A stretch of 42,125 nucleotides of DNA from an uncultured Bacteroidota bacterium (GCA_937864815.1 CALMJY010000277.1:1-42125); one strand, 5' to 3'; shown: positions 25,547 to 33,428, counted from the stretch's first letter. Notes: generated by a model not told the origin, from the sequence alone. Made by a program: numbers and translations.

Positions 25547-27488
25547 TTATCATATTAAACTGATCATTGGGCTGATTGCATTTTTTATTTTATTCCTTCC
25601 TTTCAAGGGATTCTCTCAGGGATTTCATACTACATCCAACAAGGCTTTAAAGATTTACAATGAAGGGCTTACTTCATATGATTATCTTGATTATCCGAAG
25701 GCTGAAAACCAGTTTAAGGAAGCATTAAAATTGGATCCTAAATTCCTGGAAGCATATATGATGCTTGGAGAATTGTATCTTAAACAAAAAAGATATCCGG
25801 AATCTGCTGAAAATTACAGTAGGGCGGTCAGAATAGACTCTCTTTTTTTTAAACCTGTATTTTTCAGTCTGGCAACCGCTGAAATGATGACAGGTGATTA
25901 CCAGAATGCCAAAATACATTTCCAGGTGTATCTTGAACAGAAAGGAATGTCGGAAAAGAACCAGTTAATTGCACGGAAAAATATTAGGAATTGTGAATTT
26001 GCAATTGAAGCAGTAAAGAATCCCGTCTCCTTTAATCCTGTTAATGCAGGAAATGGTATTAACACCAGTGAGGATGAATACTGGCCTTCCATAACAGTGG
26101 ACGGACAAACATTGATGTTTACAAGGCAGACCTTAAGTTATAATAATTCACTTTTTGGAAACCAGGCACAGGAGGATTTTTATATAAGCACCTGGGATGA
26201 TAATAAGTGGAATACAGCATTAAACGCCGGACAACCTTTGAATACTCCAGGTAATGAAGGTGCTCAGACACTGGCATCAAGCGGAAACTATATGTTTTTT
26301 ACTGCATGCGACAGACCAGGAGGAGTTGGTAGTTGTGATATATTTTTTTCAGTATACAATGATGGACGTTGGACCCAACCGTATAATCTTAATTCACCGG
26401 TGAATACAACTATGTGGGAATCACAGCCTTCTATCAGTTCTGATGGAAAAATACTCTATTTTTCAAGTAGCAGACCCGGAGGTTTTGGAGGTAAGGATAT
26501 CTGGTATTCTGTACTGGATACAAGTTCCCGTTGGAAATTTCCTGTGAACATGGGAAAGAATGTAAATTCAGAAGGAGATGAAATGTCTCCTTTCATTCAT
26601 TTTGACGGCCGTACCCTCTACTTCTCATCAGATGGAAGGGCAGGAATGGGAGGATTTGATCTGTTTCTTACACGTATGAACCGTGACAGTGTGTGGAGCG
26701 AACCTGAAAATCTTGGCTATCCAATAAATACATATAATGATGAGATGGGGCTCGTAATCGAATCAAATGGTAAAAGAGCTTATTTTTCTACTGTAAGGGA
26801 AAAATCAAAAGGAAAGGATATCTTTTATTTTGATCTGGATGAATCGATACGACCAGATCCGGTTTCCTACCTCAAGGGTAAAGTCATTGACAAGGTTACT
26901 GGTGCAATGATAAAGGCAGAATATGAGCTTATTAATCTTTCCACAAATCAGGTAACTATAAAAAGCACAACTGATTCAAGGGGCAGTTTTCTTGTATGTC
27001 TTCCTTCAGGCAATAATTATGGGATTAATGTCAGAAAACCAGGCTACCTTTTTCATTCTGAGAATTTCCTTTTCGAAGGTATCCATACGGTATCAGAACC
27101 ATATATTAAGAAAATTGTTTTGAGTCCCATAAAAATCGGAGAGAAAATGCTGCTTGTGAATATATTCTATGCTACAGATTCCTGGGAGATTAAAGAAGAA
27201 TCATCAGCTGAACTAAGTAATCTTGCGGATCTTCTGTTAGAGAATAAGAATATGATAATGGAAATAGGTGGACACACAGATTCAACAGGATCAGATGAAC
27301 ATAATAAGGTCTTATCAGAAAAACGTGCATTATCAGTGGTCAATTATCTGATAAATAGAGGAGTGTCTAAAGAACGACTTAAATATAAAGGTTATGGAAA
27401 TTCAGTTCCCATAGGTGATAATGAAACTGCTGAAGGGAGGCAGCTTAACCGGAGGACGGAAGCAAAAGTCATTGACATAAAAAAATAA
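25482..27488 (+). CDS. OmpA-family outer-membrane protein with TPR and PD40 repeats
   Basis: A protein of about 668 residues built of an N-terminal secretion signal (LIIGLIAFFILFLPFKGFSQ), TPRs (about residues 50-165: NKALKIYNEG, AENQFKEALKLDPKFLEAYM, AENYSRAVRID), a PD40/TolB-like propeller with repeats such as ILYFSSSRPGGFGGKDIWYS and TLYFSSDGRAGMGGFDLFLT, a carboxypeptidase-regulatory-like beta domain (LKGKVIDKVTGAMIKAEYEL), and a C-terminal OmpA peptidoglycan-binding domain (EIGGHTDSTGSDEHN, LSEKRALSVVNYL). It would link outer membrane and wall. The start is uncertain: the ATG at 25482 overlaps queE by 65 bases and puts 30 polar residues ahead of the signal core; the frame is open upstream to 25371, with no good start codon closer to the signal. 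Confidence 0.85.
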   Translation: MSKKIHTGEYHFSHINICIYPDYHIKLIIGLIAFFILFLPFKGFSQGFHTTSNKALKIYNEGLTSYDYLDYPKAENQFKEALKLDPKFLEAYMMLGELYLKQKRYPESAENYSRAVRIDSLFFKPVFFSLATAEMMTGDYQNAKIHFQVYLEQKGMSEKNQLIARKNIRNCEFAIEAVKNPVSFNPVNAGNGINTSEDEYWPSITVDGQTLMFTRQTLSYNNSLFGNQAQEDFYISTWDDNKWNTALNAGQPLNTPGNEGAQTLASSGNYMFFTACDRPGGVGSCDIFFSVYNDGRWTQPYNLNSPVNTTMWESQPSISSDGKILYFSSSRPGGFGGKDIWYSVLDTSSRWKFPVNMGKNVNSEGDEMSPFIHFDGRTLYFSSDGRAGMGGFDLFLTRMNRDSVWSEPENLGYPINTYNDEMGLVIESNGKRAYFSTVREKSKGKDIFYFDLDESIRPDPVSYLKGKVIDKVTGAMIKAEYELINLSTNQVTIKSTTDSRGSFLVCLPSGNNYGINVRKPGYLFHSENFLFEGIHTVSEPYIKKIVLSPIKIGEKMLLVNIFYATDSWEIKEESSAELSNLADLLLENKNMIMEIGGHTDSTGSDEHNKVLSEKRALSVVNYLINRGVSKERLKYKGYGNSVPIGDNETAEGRQLNRRTEAKVIDIKK

Positions 27489-27517
27489 AATGGCCGTTTT
27501 CACTATAAACGGCCATT
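27489..27517. terminator. Bidirectional hairpin terminator
   Basis: AATGGCCGTTT (27489-27499) pairs perfectly with AAACGGCCATT (27507-27517) around a 7-base loop, starting directly after the OmpA-family stop. With A-rich sequence on its left and a convergent gene 54 bases to the right, it can stop transcripts in both directions. Confidence 0.7.
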
Positions 27518-27570
27518 CATCCCATTGCCATTGGGAATGCAGACATCGAATAATATACCTTGAACCAGTC

Positions 27571-28401
27571 TTATATTATCATATTTACATATTTTTTTTG
27601 AAGCTGATCTTTTTTTACCAGTGCTTTAAATGGCAGTGAAAAATAAATTCCTGTTCCGCTGGTACCATTCCCCCTGATATTGAATGAACCATTCATAGCA
27701 TTAATTAATTTCTTTGCCAGGGATATATTCATTGCAGTGGTTAAATCCGGATACCTCCCTAGTGATTCGGAGAGATCATTTGTATGAAGAAAATCCAGTG
27801 TTTTTGAAAATCCCTGGCCTGAGTCCAGAATATAAAAAGTAATTTCATTATCGGTGTTATAGTAACCGATTTTAATGTACCCTGAATTAGTATGTTGTAA
27901 AGAATTATGAAAAAGTGATCTTAATACCCTGAATATTTTGTTTTTGTCTATATAAATCTCGTTTGTGCCTGCATTTTGTATTTCGGTTACCAGTTCAACA
28001 TTCTCTTTGCCGCTTCTTTGCATTGTTTCCCTGAATTCTGAAATTAGCAAATCCAGCATGTTGTTCAGATTGCAGCTGTCCTCATTATTTTGTGAACCAC
28101 CAGTATCCAGAATAGCAGATTCCAGATAATTCTCAAAAAGAAATAAAAGCTTCTCGCATGTAAAGTAGATCTGGTTTATGAATTCTTCTTTTTCAGATTC
28201 CATTAGTGTACTTTCCTTGAGAAGAAACGAAAATGCAACAATAGCATTCATTTGTGTCCTTATCTCATGAGACATCCCGTTCAGCACAGAATTGTGAAAT
28301 GCTATTGTTTTGGAGAAAGGACTAATAACAGTTTCCTTTATAAGAGTTCTGCTTTCGGCATTTTCTCCCGACGATCCGGAGTTACCTTGAATTTCAAACA
28401 T
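27571..28401 (-). CDS. Orphan soluble histidine kinase (HisKA-HATPase)
   Basis: A 276-residue histidine kinase with no visible input domain or membrane segment. The HisKA box reads NGMSHEIRTQMNAIVAF with the phospho-acceptor at about His45; the usual proline after the T is replaced by Q. The HATPase_c domain has an N box (LRSLFHNSLQHT), G1 (LDSGQGF) and a G2-like GNGTSGTGIYFSLPF. The first 35 residues look disordered (GNSGSSGENAES). No response regulator lies in the window. It follows the TPR/anti-sigma-like gene by 18 bases and is probably in its operon, so it may take its signal through a partner protein in the peptide-exporter island. Confidence 0.82.
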   Translation of the reverse strand: MFEIQGNSGSSGENAESRTLIKETVISPFSKTIAFHNSVLNGMSHEIRTQMNAIVAFSFLLKESTLMESEKEEFINQIYFTCEKLLFLFENYLESAILDTGGSQNNEDSCNLNNMLDLLISEFRETMQRSGKENVELVTEIQNAGTNEIYIDKNKIFRVLRSLFHNSLQHTNSGYIKIGYYNTDNEITFYILDSGQGFSKTLDFLHTNDLSESLGRYPDLTTAMNISLAKKLINAMNGSFNIRGNGTSGTGIYFSLPFKALVKKDQLQKKYVNMII

Positions 28402-28419
28402 GAGTTATGACTGATGATG

Positions 28420-29166
28420 TCACTTAATTTTTCTTAGAATTTTCTTTGCTTCCCTGCTGTACAGTCCACCTTCTTTCCTTATTGAAACAAGAAGTTCTGA
28501 TGCTTTTGTGTTTTCCTCAGTTTTCAAATAGCATAGTGCCAGATACCATTTTGCTGATTCTATAAAGAGGTTGTCTTTGTCGTCAATCACTGTAGTAAAG
28601 GATCTCTTAGCATCATTATACTTCTTCTCCTCCATTTTGGATACTCCTGAAAGCAAATGAGTTTTCATGTCATTCGGATTCTTTTCCAGGACTTTTGCAA
28701 ACTGTGACGCTGCACTCCTGTAATCTTGTGCATTATAATACTTTAGTCCAAGTATATAATCGCTGTTGGTATCAGTAGAAGATGATCGCTGAACTGAAGG
28801 TGCTTCATATGCCTGATAGAACTGGCTTACAATCTCTTCACTGGTAAGAGTCTTGCCTGAAAACAGGATGAGACTTGTAATTAATACAACTCCGGCAAAT
28901 GCTGCCACATATTTTAATGAAACCATTCTTTTGACAACGGCCGCCTTTTCTCTTTGACGCCTTTTATCCTCCAGTTCGGATAATTTAATACGGAGTGACA
29001 TAACTGACTGCTTCTTAAGAATCTCATCACTCTTTTTCCGCAATTCGACCTCAAACTTTAGATCAGGATTATATTCCATCTCCTTTATGAACCACTGTCT
29101 TTCAGACTCGGTCATTTCAAAGGATATATACCTTTCAATGAAGTAGGAAAAATCTTTTGTTTTCAT
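28420..29166 (-). CDS. Single-pass membrane protein with anti-sigma-like N-terminus and TPRs
   Basis: A 248-residue protein. Residues 1-83 are charged and helical (FIERYISFEMTESERQWFIK, NPDLKFEVELRKK), resembling the N-termini of Bacteroidota anti-sigma factors; a single membrane segment follows at about 84-103 (KYVAAFAGVVLITSLILFSG); residues 135-245 form TPRs (LGLKYYNAQDYRSAASQFAK and ESAKWYLALCYLKTEENTKA). This orientation would place the N-terminus in the cytoplasm and the TPRs in the periplasm. With an ECF-type sigma gene 3.7 kb away in the same island, a transmembrane anti-sigma role is plausible but not proven, since no HxxxCxxC zinc motif is present. Confidence 0.62.
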   Translation of the reverse strand: MKTKDFSYFIERYISFEMTESERQWFIKEMEYNPDLKFEVELRKKSDEILKKQSVMSLRIKLSELEDKRRQREKAAVVKRMVSLKYVAAFAGVVLITSLILFSGKTLTSEEIVSQFYQAYEAPSVQRSSSTDTNSDYILGLKYYNAQDYRSAASQFAKVLEKNPNDMKTHLLSGVSKMEEKKYNDAKRSFTTVIDDKDNLFIESAKWYLALCYLKTEENTKASELLVSIRKEGGLYSREAKKILRKIK

Positions 29167-29196
29167 TCTATTTAGTTTAAAAATAATCGGCCTCAG

Positions 29197-29325
29197 CTTC
29201 CTGTTCAGGAAGGATTAAAATATGGTTTAATGATTATTAACTCACACTTCCTATTCAGGAAGAATTAATTTAACTCCTGAGAAGTTCAGTAATAATATGT
29301 TTTTATGTTTCTGTTAAGGAAACAT
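29197..29325. repeat. Three spaced dyad repeats upstream of the TPR/anti-sigma-like gene
   Basis: Dyads are CTTCCTGTTCAGGAAG (29197-29212), CTTCCTATTCAGGAAG (29247-29262) and a variant ATGTTTC-7-GAAACAT (29305-29325, core TTTCTGTTAAGGAA). The cores begin at 29198, 29248 and 29308, spacings of 50 and 60 bases, near whole helical turns. They fill the 243-base gap between the peptide gene and the TPR gene. They could be protein-binding operators or mRNA hairpins that lower expression of the downstream genes relative to the peptide. Confidence 0.6.
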
Positions 29326-29409
29326 AGAAACTACTTATTAAACCAAAAGTTTTAAATAACCAATAAAAATATTTCAGAGCATCATTTAGTTGATACTCAA
29401 ACTAAAAAA

Positions 29410-29544
29410 TCAAATTTTTGTTGGAGGAGGAACAGGAAAATCACCATTTCCGGGATCACCTCCACGTACATTGATCATTTCTTCGCTTGTAAGTTCAAAT
29501 GCATCAAAAATGTCCTTTGTCAATTCAAAATTCTGTGTTTTCAT
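29410..29544 (-). CDS. Double-glycine leader peptide (short secreted-peptide precursor)
   Basis: A 44-residue ORF. It opens MKTQNFELTKDIFDAFE and continues LTSEEMINVRGG, then a 15-residue core DPGNGDFPVPPPTKI and stop. Counting back from the cleavage site the leader has L(-12), T(-11), E(-8), M(-7), V(-4), G(-2), G(-1), matching the consensus recognised by C39 peptidases of ABC exporters. A C39-peptidase exporter gene lies 4 kb away in the same island. The core is acidic/proline-rich with no Cys or Ser and a single Thr, and no lanthionine, radical-SAM, YcaO or ATP-grasp modification gene is in the window, so it may act unmodified. It is read divergently from the TPR-CHAT gene. Short length makes chance an issue, but the leader match and context are strong. 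Confidence 0.78.
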   Translation of the reverse strand: MKTQNFELTKDIFDAFELTSEEMINVRGGDPGNGDFPVPPPTKI

Positions 29545-29669
29545 AATTCATTCTTTTTAAGTTCTACTAATTCAGGGGTTATTGTTTTATAACCTACATG
29601 TCGGTACATGCCATTTTGTGACATGAAAAAATCAACTATTTTTAATATAAATTATAAAACGCAGATAAT

Positions 29670-29677
29670 CAAATATA
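29670..29677 (-). promoter_or_regulatory. -7 promoter box (TATATTTG) for the peptide gene
   Basis: TATATTTG on the minus strand matches TAnnTTTG. It predicts a leader of about 120 bases before the peptide ATG at 29544; the leader contains a GGTTAT/ATAACC hairpin (29577-29594). It lies 41 bases from the divergent TPR-CHAT box. Confidence 0.4.
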
Positions 29678-29717
29678 TATTGTAGCAAGTTTCGCCAGTT
29701 ATTTACCTACACTTTCA

Positions 29718-29725
29718 TATATTTG
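29718..29725 (+). promoter_or_regulatory. -7 promoter box (TATATTTG) for the TPR-CHAT gene
   Basis: TATATTTG matches TAnnTTTG with a weak TTTCG at the -33 position (29690-29694). The predicted start near 29731 makes the upstream in-frame TTG (29731) an unlikely initiator and supports the ATG at 29761. Confidence 0.5.
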
Positions 29726-29760
29726 AAAAATTGTTTATCGGTTTTCAGGTATTATCAAAA

Positions 29761-32700
29761 ATGTCAGGGAAACTAAAGAAATTGATATTCGTTTTATCAG
29801 CAGTGTTCATTAAGCAAATTATTCTTTCAGCTGATAATGGATCAAATTATTCCATGATAATGTCTCATCATCATAATGAAGTTGTTGAGAATGTGACATA
29901 TTTTGATATATATCAATCAGATGAGATTTCCAGACTTAATAAAATTCTGGTAGCACAGTTGAGAAGCAGAGACTATGAATCTGCTGAAACAACTGTTAAG
30001 GAACTGGAAATTAAAATTAAAAATGGGATTGATGATATTTACCTGCTTACCGAATCGAATTATTATGTTGGGATATATTACCAGTTAATGAATAATTGTA
30101 ACCTAACAATCAATTATTTGACACAGGTAATAAAAATAAAGGAACAGTATAAAACTATAGACACAATTTATTTCAAGTCACTGTATAATCTGGGTGGTAC
30201 ATATTCCAGACTGGGTAATTTTGAAGCCCATAAAAATCTGACACTAAGAGCTATTGATTCAGGAATAAAAGTATATGGGCCGGATAGTCCGGAACTAATT
30301 CTCCCTTATGCAAGTCTTATTACAGCCTATATTGAACTGAAAAATTATAATCAGGCACTTGAGTTAACGGACCTCGCATACAGAATTGCCGATCTGAACG
30401 AGGAAAATGCAGATCCTGTAGATATTGCATTTCTTTATGGTAATTTGGGAGTTCTTTTCAATTCGACAGGTGATTATTCAAGGAGCAGGGTATTTCTTGA
30501 AAAGGCTGAACTTTTTTATATTAAAACAGATCCATATTACATTGATGCTCATGTGTCCATTCTGAACAGCCTGGCATATTCCCTTAAAAACCTTAATGAA
30601 CCCGAGCTGGCTGAGCAATACTATAAGAAAGGAATAAAATTAGCAATGAACAGCTATTCTCTTGGCTCTTATCAGGTCCTTCGTGTTTATGCCGGCAATC
30701 TGGCCATAGAAGGCAGAATTGAAGAAGGGGAGGCAGTCCTGGGAGATTTAATATCACGTATCATAGCCCGGGAAGGCATTAATTCCCGTGGATATTATGA
30801 GGCACTTGCATTTTATGCAGATTTTCTTCACGAATTCAAAATTGATGAAAACAGAGCTCTTGAAATGTTCCTGAAATCTATTGAGTATATGGAAACACAG
30901 GAAGATTCGTTTTTAAAATATTACACAAAACTAAGCTGTGCATCTATCCTTTCCGAAAGACAGGAATATGACAAGTCACTTGAAATGGTTCAATCATTAC
31001 TTTTTTCCAAAGAAGAAATGCAAACCGGAATTGGTAATCTTTCTAACCCGGATGTAATGCTATTGAATCCAGACAAGGACCTGCTGGATGTTCTTCAGAC
31101 AAAATACCTTATACTGAAAAAATACAATAATGATTTTCCAGATCAGAGAGTTCTGGAAGCATCTTCAAAAACTTCAGAATTGATAATTGCACTGCTTGAC
31201 AGGATCCGTATTAATATTAGTGAAGAGGAAAGCAGGTTACTTCTGGGAGACCGTTATCGGAATGCATATATTCTTGTAATTAGCGATTTTTATTCTCTAT
31301 ATGAACAAACCGGTCAGAAGTTCTATCTTGAGAAAGCATTTGAATATACTGAGAAAAGCAAAATTGCAGGTTTGTTAACTGCCACACGTGAACTTAAAGC
31401 AACAGAATTTCATATTCCTGAAGATCTGGCTGAAAAAGAAAGAGAATTACAATCTGAAATAGCCTTGCTTAACGACAGAATTTCAGGGAAGTCTAATGTT
31501 GACAATAAAACTGAGGAGTTGATTCAGACATGGAAAGACAATCTTTTCAATACAGTCAGAAAAAGGGATTCTCTGGTAAAGGTGTTTGAAAAAGATTATC
31601 CCGGCTACTATTCAATAAAATACAACACAGAGGTACTTGAACCTTCAATGTTACCCGGAATAGCCGGAAACAGAACCAATTACGTAAGTTATATAGTATC
31701 CGATACCAACCTTTATGTAACAGTTTTAAATAAAAGGTATCATGAATTAGTTTCTGTTCATATAGATTCAGGATTCTTTAAGAAAATAAGGGAGTTCAGA
31801 CGAATGTTATCGGCTCCCGATTTTAATGATGCAAGGGAAGATTATATGAACTTCCAGAAGACCGGATATGATTTATTTTGTATCCTTATTGCTCCGGTTG
31901 AAGATTACTTTATTTCCGAACGTGTTTTGATATCTCCCGATAATCTTTTATCATATTTACCATTTGAAACCCTCCCTGTAAAGAATAGCTCATGCAGTAA
32001 TTTGTTCTATAAAGAAGTTGAATTTATGATGGAGAAGTATGATATTTCATATACATATTCTGCAACTTTTCTGGCAGAAAACCTGGTACAGAAAAAAAGC
32101 GCTGGTATTAAAGCAATAGCATTTGCCCCGGACTATTCTGACCCTGTAAATATTCAGGAACTTTATCAAAAAAGACAACAGCAGGGTAATATACTGTATG
32201 ACCTCCCTTATGCAAGAATGGAGGCAGAATATGTTTCAAAGATATTGGGTGGGAAACTTCTGATCAATGAGTCTGCCAGGGAATCTGCGTTTAAAAAAGA
32301 TGCACCGGATTTTGACATTATTCATCTTGCAATGCATACTGTACTGGATGATGAAAATCCGATGCGATCCACTCTTATTTTCAGTCCCGATTCAACCGGC
32401 CAGGAAGATCGTTTTTTAAGGACCTATGAGATTTATAATATCCCTCTAAAAGCCAGAATGGTGGTTCTCAGTTCATGTAATACCGGTACAGGAAAACTTT
32501 TTTCCGGTGAGGGTATATTGAGTCTTGCGAGAGGGTTTATTTATTCAGGTTGTGAATCAGTTGTAATGTCAATGTGGGAGATTGAAGACAGGGCAGGTAC
32601 AGATATTGTAAAACTTTATTATGATTACCTGAAAAAAGGATATTCGAAAAGTATGTCATTGAGAAAAGCCAGAATGGATTTTCTCAGGGAAGCAGATCAG

Positions 32701-32856
32701 CTCAGAGCACATCCATATTTCTGGTCAGCCCTGGTCGTTTACGGTGATAACTCCCCGATTATAAGACCAGTCTGGTCCCGTTTCATAATAGCTGCCCTGA
32801 TAATCATCTTCGCAGTTGTCTTGATTTATCATGTTAGAAAACGAAGATATTCATGA
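29761..32856 (+). CDS. Membrane-anchored TPR-CHAT (caspase-like) protein
   Basis: A 1031-residue protein: N-terminal signal sequence (KKLIFVLSAVFIKQIILSAD), about ten helical TPR-like repeats (residues 50-480, for example YFKSLYNLGGTYSRLGNFEA and AFLYGNLGVLFNSTGDYSRS), a linker with coiled coil (about 540-610), a C-terminal CHAT domain (about 640-995), then a membrane segment (RFIIAALIIIFAVVLIYHV) and basic tail RKRRYS. The CHAT catalytic pair is present: His859 in DIIHLAMHT and Cys906 in VLSSCNTGTGKLFSGEG, followed by LARGFIYSGCESVVMSMWEI. With a signal sequence and a C-terminal anchor, TPR and CHAT domains should face the periplasm. It is divergent from the peptide gene and overlaps the sigma gene tail-to-tail by 28 bases. 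It may be a protease triggered by ligand binding to the TPRs; substrate unknown. Confidence 0.86.
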   Translation: MSGKLKKLIFVLSAVFIKQIILSADNGSNYSMIMSHHHNEVVENVTYFDIYQSDEISRLNKILVAQLRSRDYESAETTVKELEIKIKNGIDDIYLLTESNYYVGIYYQLMNNCNLTINYLTQVIKIKEQYKTIDTIYFKSLYNLGGTYSRLGNFEAHKNLTLRAIDSGIKVYGPDSPELILPYASLITAYIELKNYNQALELTDLAYRIADLNEENADPVDIAFLYGNLGVLFNSTGDYSRSRVFLEKAELFYIKTDPYYIDAHVSILNSLAYSLKNLNEPELAEQYYKKGIKLAMNSYSLGSYQVLRVYAGNLAIEGRIEEGEAVLGDLISRIIAREGINSRGYYEALAFYADFLHEFKIDENRALEMFLKSIEYMETQEDSFLKYYTKLSCASILSERQEYDKSLEMVQSLLFSKEEMQTGIGNLSNPDVMLLNPDKDLLDVLQTKYLILKKYNNDFPDQRVLEASSKTSELIIALLDRIRINISEEESRLLLGDRYRNAYILVISDFYSLYEQTGQKFYLEKAFEYTEKSKIAGLLTATRELKATEFHIPEDLAEKERELQSEIALLNDRISGKSNVDNKTEELIQTWKDNLFNTVRKRDSLVKVFEKDYPGYYSIKYNTEVLEPSMLPGIAGNRTNYVSYIVSDTNLYVTVLNKRYHELVSVHIDSGFFKKIREFRRMLSAPDFNDAREDYMNFQKTGYDLFCILIAPVEDYFISERVLISPDNLLSYLPFETLPVKNSSCSNLFYKEVEFMMEKYDISYTYSATFLAENLVQKKSAGIKAIAFAPDYSDPVNIQELYQKRQQQGNILYDLPYARMEAEYVSKILGGKLLINESARESAFKKDAPDFDIIHLAMHTVLDDENPMRSTLIFSPDSTGQEDRFLRTYEIYNIPLKARMVVLSSCNTGTGKLFSGEGILSLARGFIYSGCESVVMSMWEIEDRAGTDIVKLYYDYLKKGYSKSMSLRKARMDFLREADQLRAHPYFWSALVVYGDNSPIIRPVWSRFIIAALIIIFAVVLIYHVRKRRYS

Positions 32857-33398
32857 TATTCAGGATCTTCCCTGACAAGATCCATCAAAGCTTCTTTACA
32901 TAGATATTTTTTTCTCCTTGCATATTCCTCACTTTTGAGATCCAGGTTATGAGCTATCTCCTCATATGATTTTCCTTCAGCAAACATATTCAGAACTATT
33001 TGCTGATCAGGTTTAAGCTTTGTAAAAGCTCTTGTTAAAATTCTTTCAAGAAGCTGATTGTTGTACTCATCAGAGCCATCATCATCAGGATGGTCTGCTG
33101 TAATATTGGTGGTCCGTTGTCTTTTCCGCAATTGTGACTTCCACACATTTTTCACTATACCGAAGAAATAACCTTTGATGTCAGTTGTCAGATTTATCTT
33201 ATTATCAGTGATCTGTTCAAAGAGTATAATTACAGAATCCTGTAAAACATCTGAAACATCATCATCCGATCCGCTGTTTTTCAGAACATGGTCTTTCACC
33301 ATTCTGTAATAGTTGTCATACAACCAATTAAGGATTCTGTCATCCTGATTTCGGATGCCTTCAATAATTTCAATATCAGAGTACTTTCTGAATAACAC
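32829..33398 (-). CDS. ECF-like sigma-70 family RNA polymerase sigma factor
   Basis: A sigma factor of about 189 residues with region 2 (DNYYRMVKDHVLKNSGSDDD, then VSDVLQDSVIILFEQI and IKGYFFGIVKNVWKSQLRKR) and a region 4 helix-turn-helix (LKPDQQIVLNMFAEGKSYEE and IAHNLDLKSEEYARRKKYLC). It would redirect RNA polymerase to a small set of promoters. I chose the GTG at 33398 (reading LFRKYSDIEIIEGIRNQDD), because a -7 box at 33421-33428 lies upstream of it, whereas the longer ATG at 33464 lies before that box. It converges on the TPR-CHAT gene and is divergent from the C39 exporter. The likely partner is the anti-sigma-like membrane protein at 28420-29166. Confidence 0.85.
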   Translation of the reverse strand: MLFRKYSDIEIIEGIRNQDDRILNWLYDNYYRMVKDHVLKNSGSDDDVSDVLQDSVIILFEQITDNKINLTTDIKGYFFGIVKNVWKSQLRKRQRTTNITADHPDDDGSDEYNNQLLERILTRAFTKLKPDQQIVLNMFAEGKSYEEIAHNLDLKSEEYARRKKYLCKEALMDLVREDPEYHEYLRFLT

Positions 33399-33420
33399 GA
33401 TGGAAATTAAGTAACAGTCG

Positions 33421-33428
33421 CAAATATA
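33421..33428 (-). promoter_or_regulatory. -7 promoter box (TATATTTG) for the sigma factor gene
   Basis: TATATTTG on the minus strand matches TAnnTTTG and lies 23 bases before the GTG at 33398, predicting a leader of about 18 bases. It excludes the upstream ATG at 33464 as start if this is the true promoter. Confidence 0.5.

Noticed and set aside
29167-29409. A second leader-peptide gene beside the first
   Set aside because: All frames are broken by frequent stops on both strands; the region holds only the dyad repeats. The gaps at 33429-33547 and 37034-37196 were also read and held no GG-leader ORF.
29731-29760. TTG start giving a 10-residue longer TPR-CHAT protein
   Set aside because: The TTG coincides with the predicted transcription start after the box at 29718-29725; the ATG at 29761 gives a normal signal sequence.
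29761-32856. Type III-E CRISPR-associated TPR-CHAT (Csx29) protein
   Set aside because: There is no gRAMP/Cas7-11 gene or CRISPR array, and this protein has a signal sequence and C-terminal membrane anchor.
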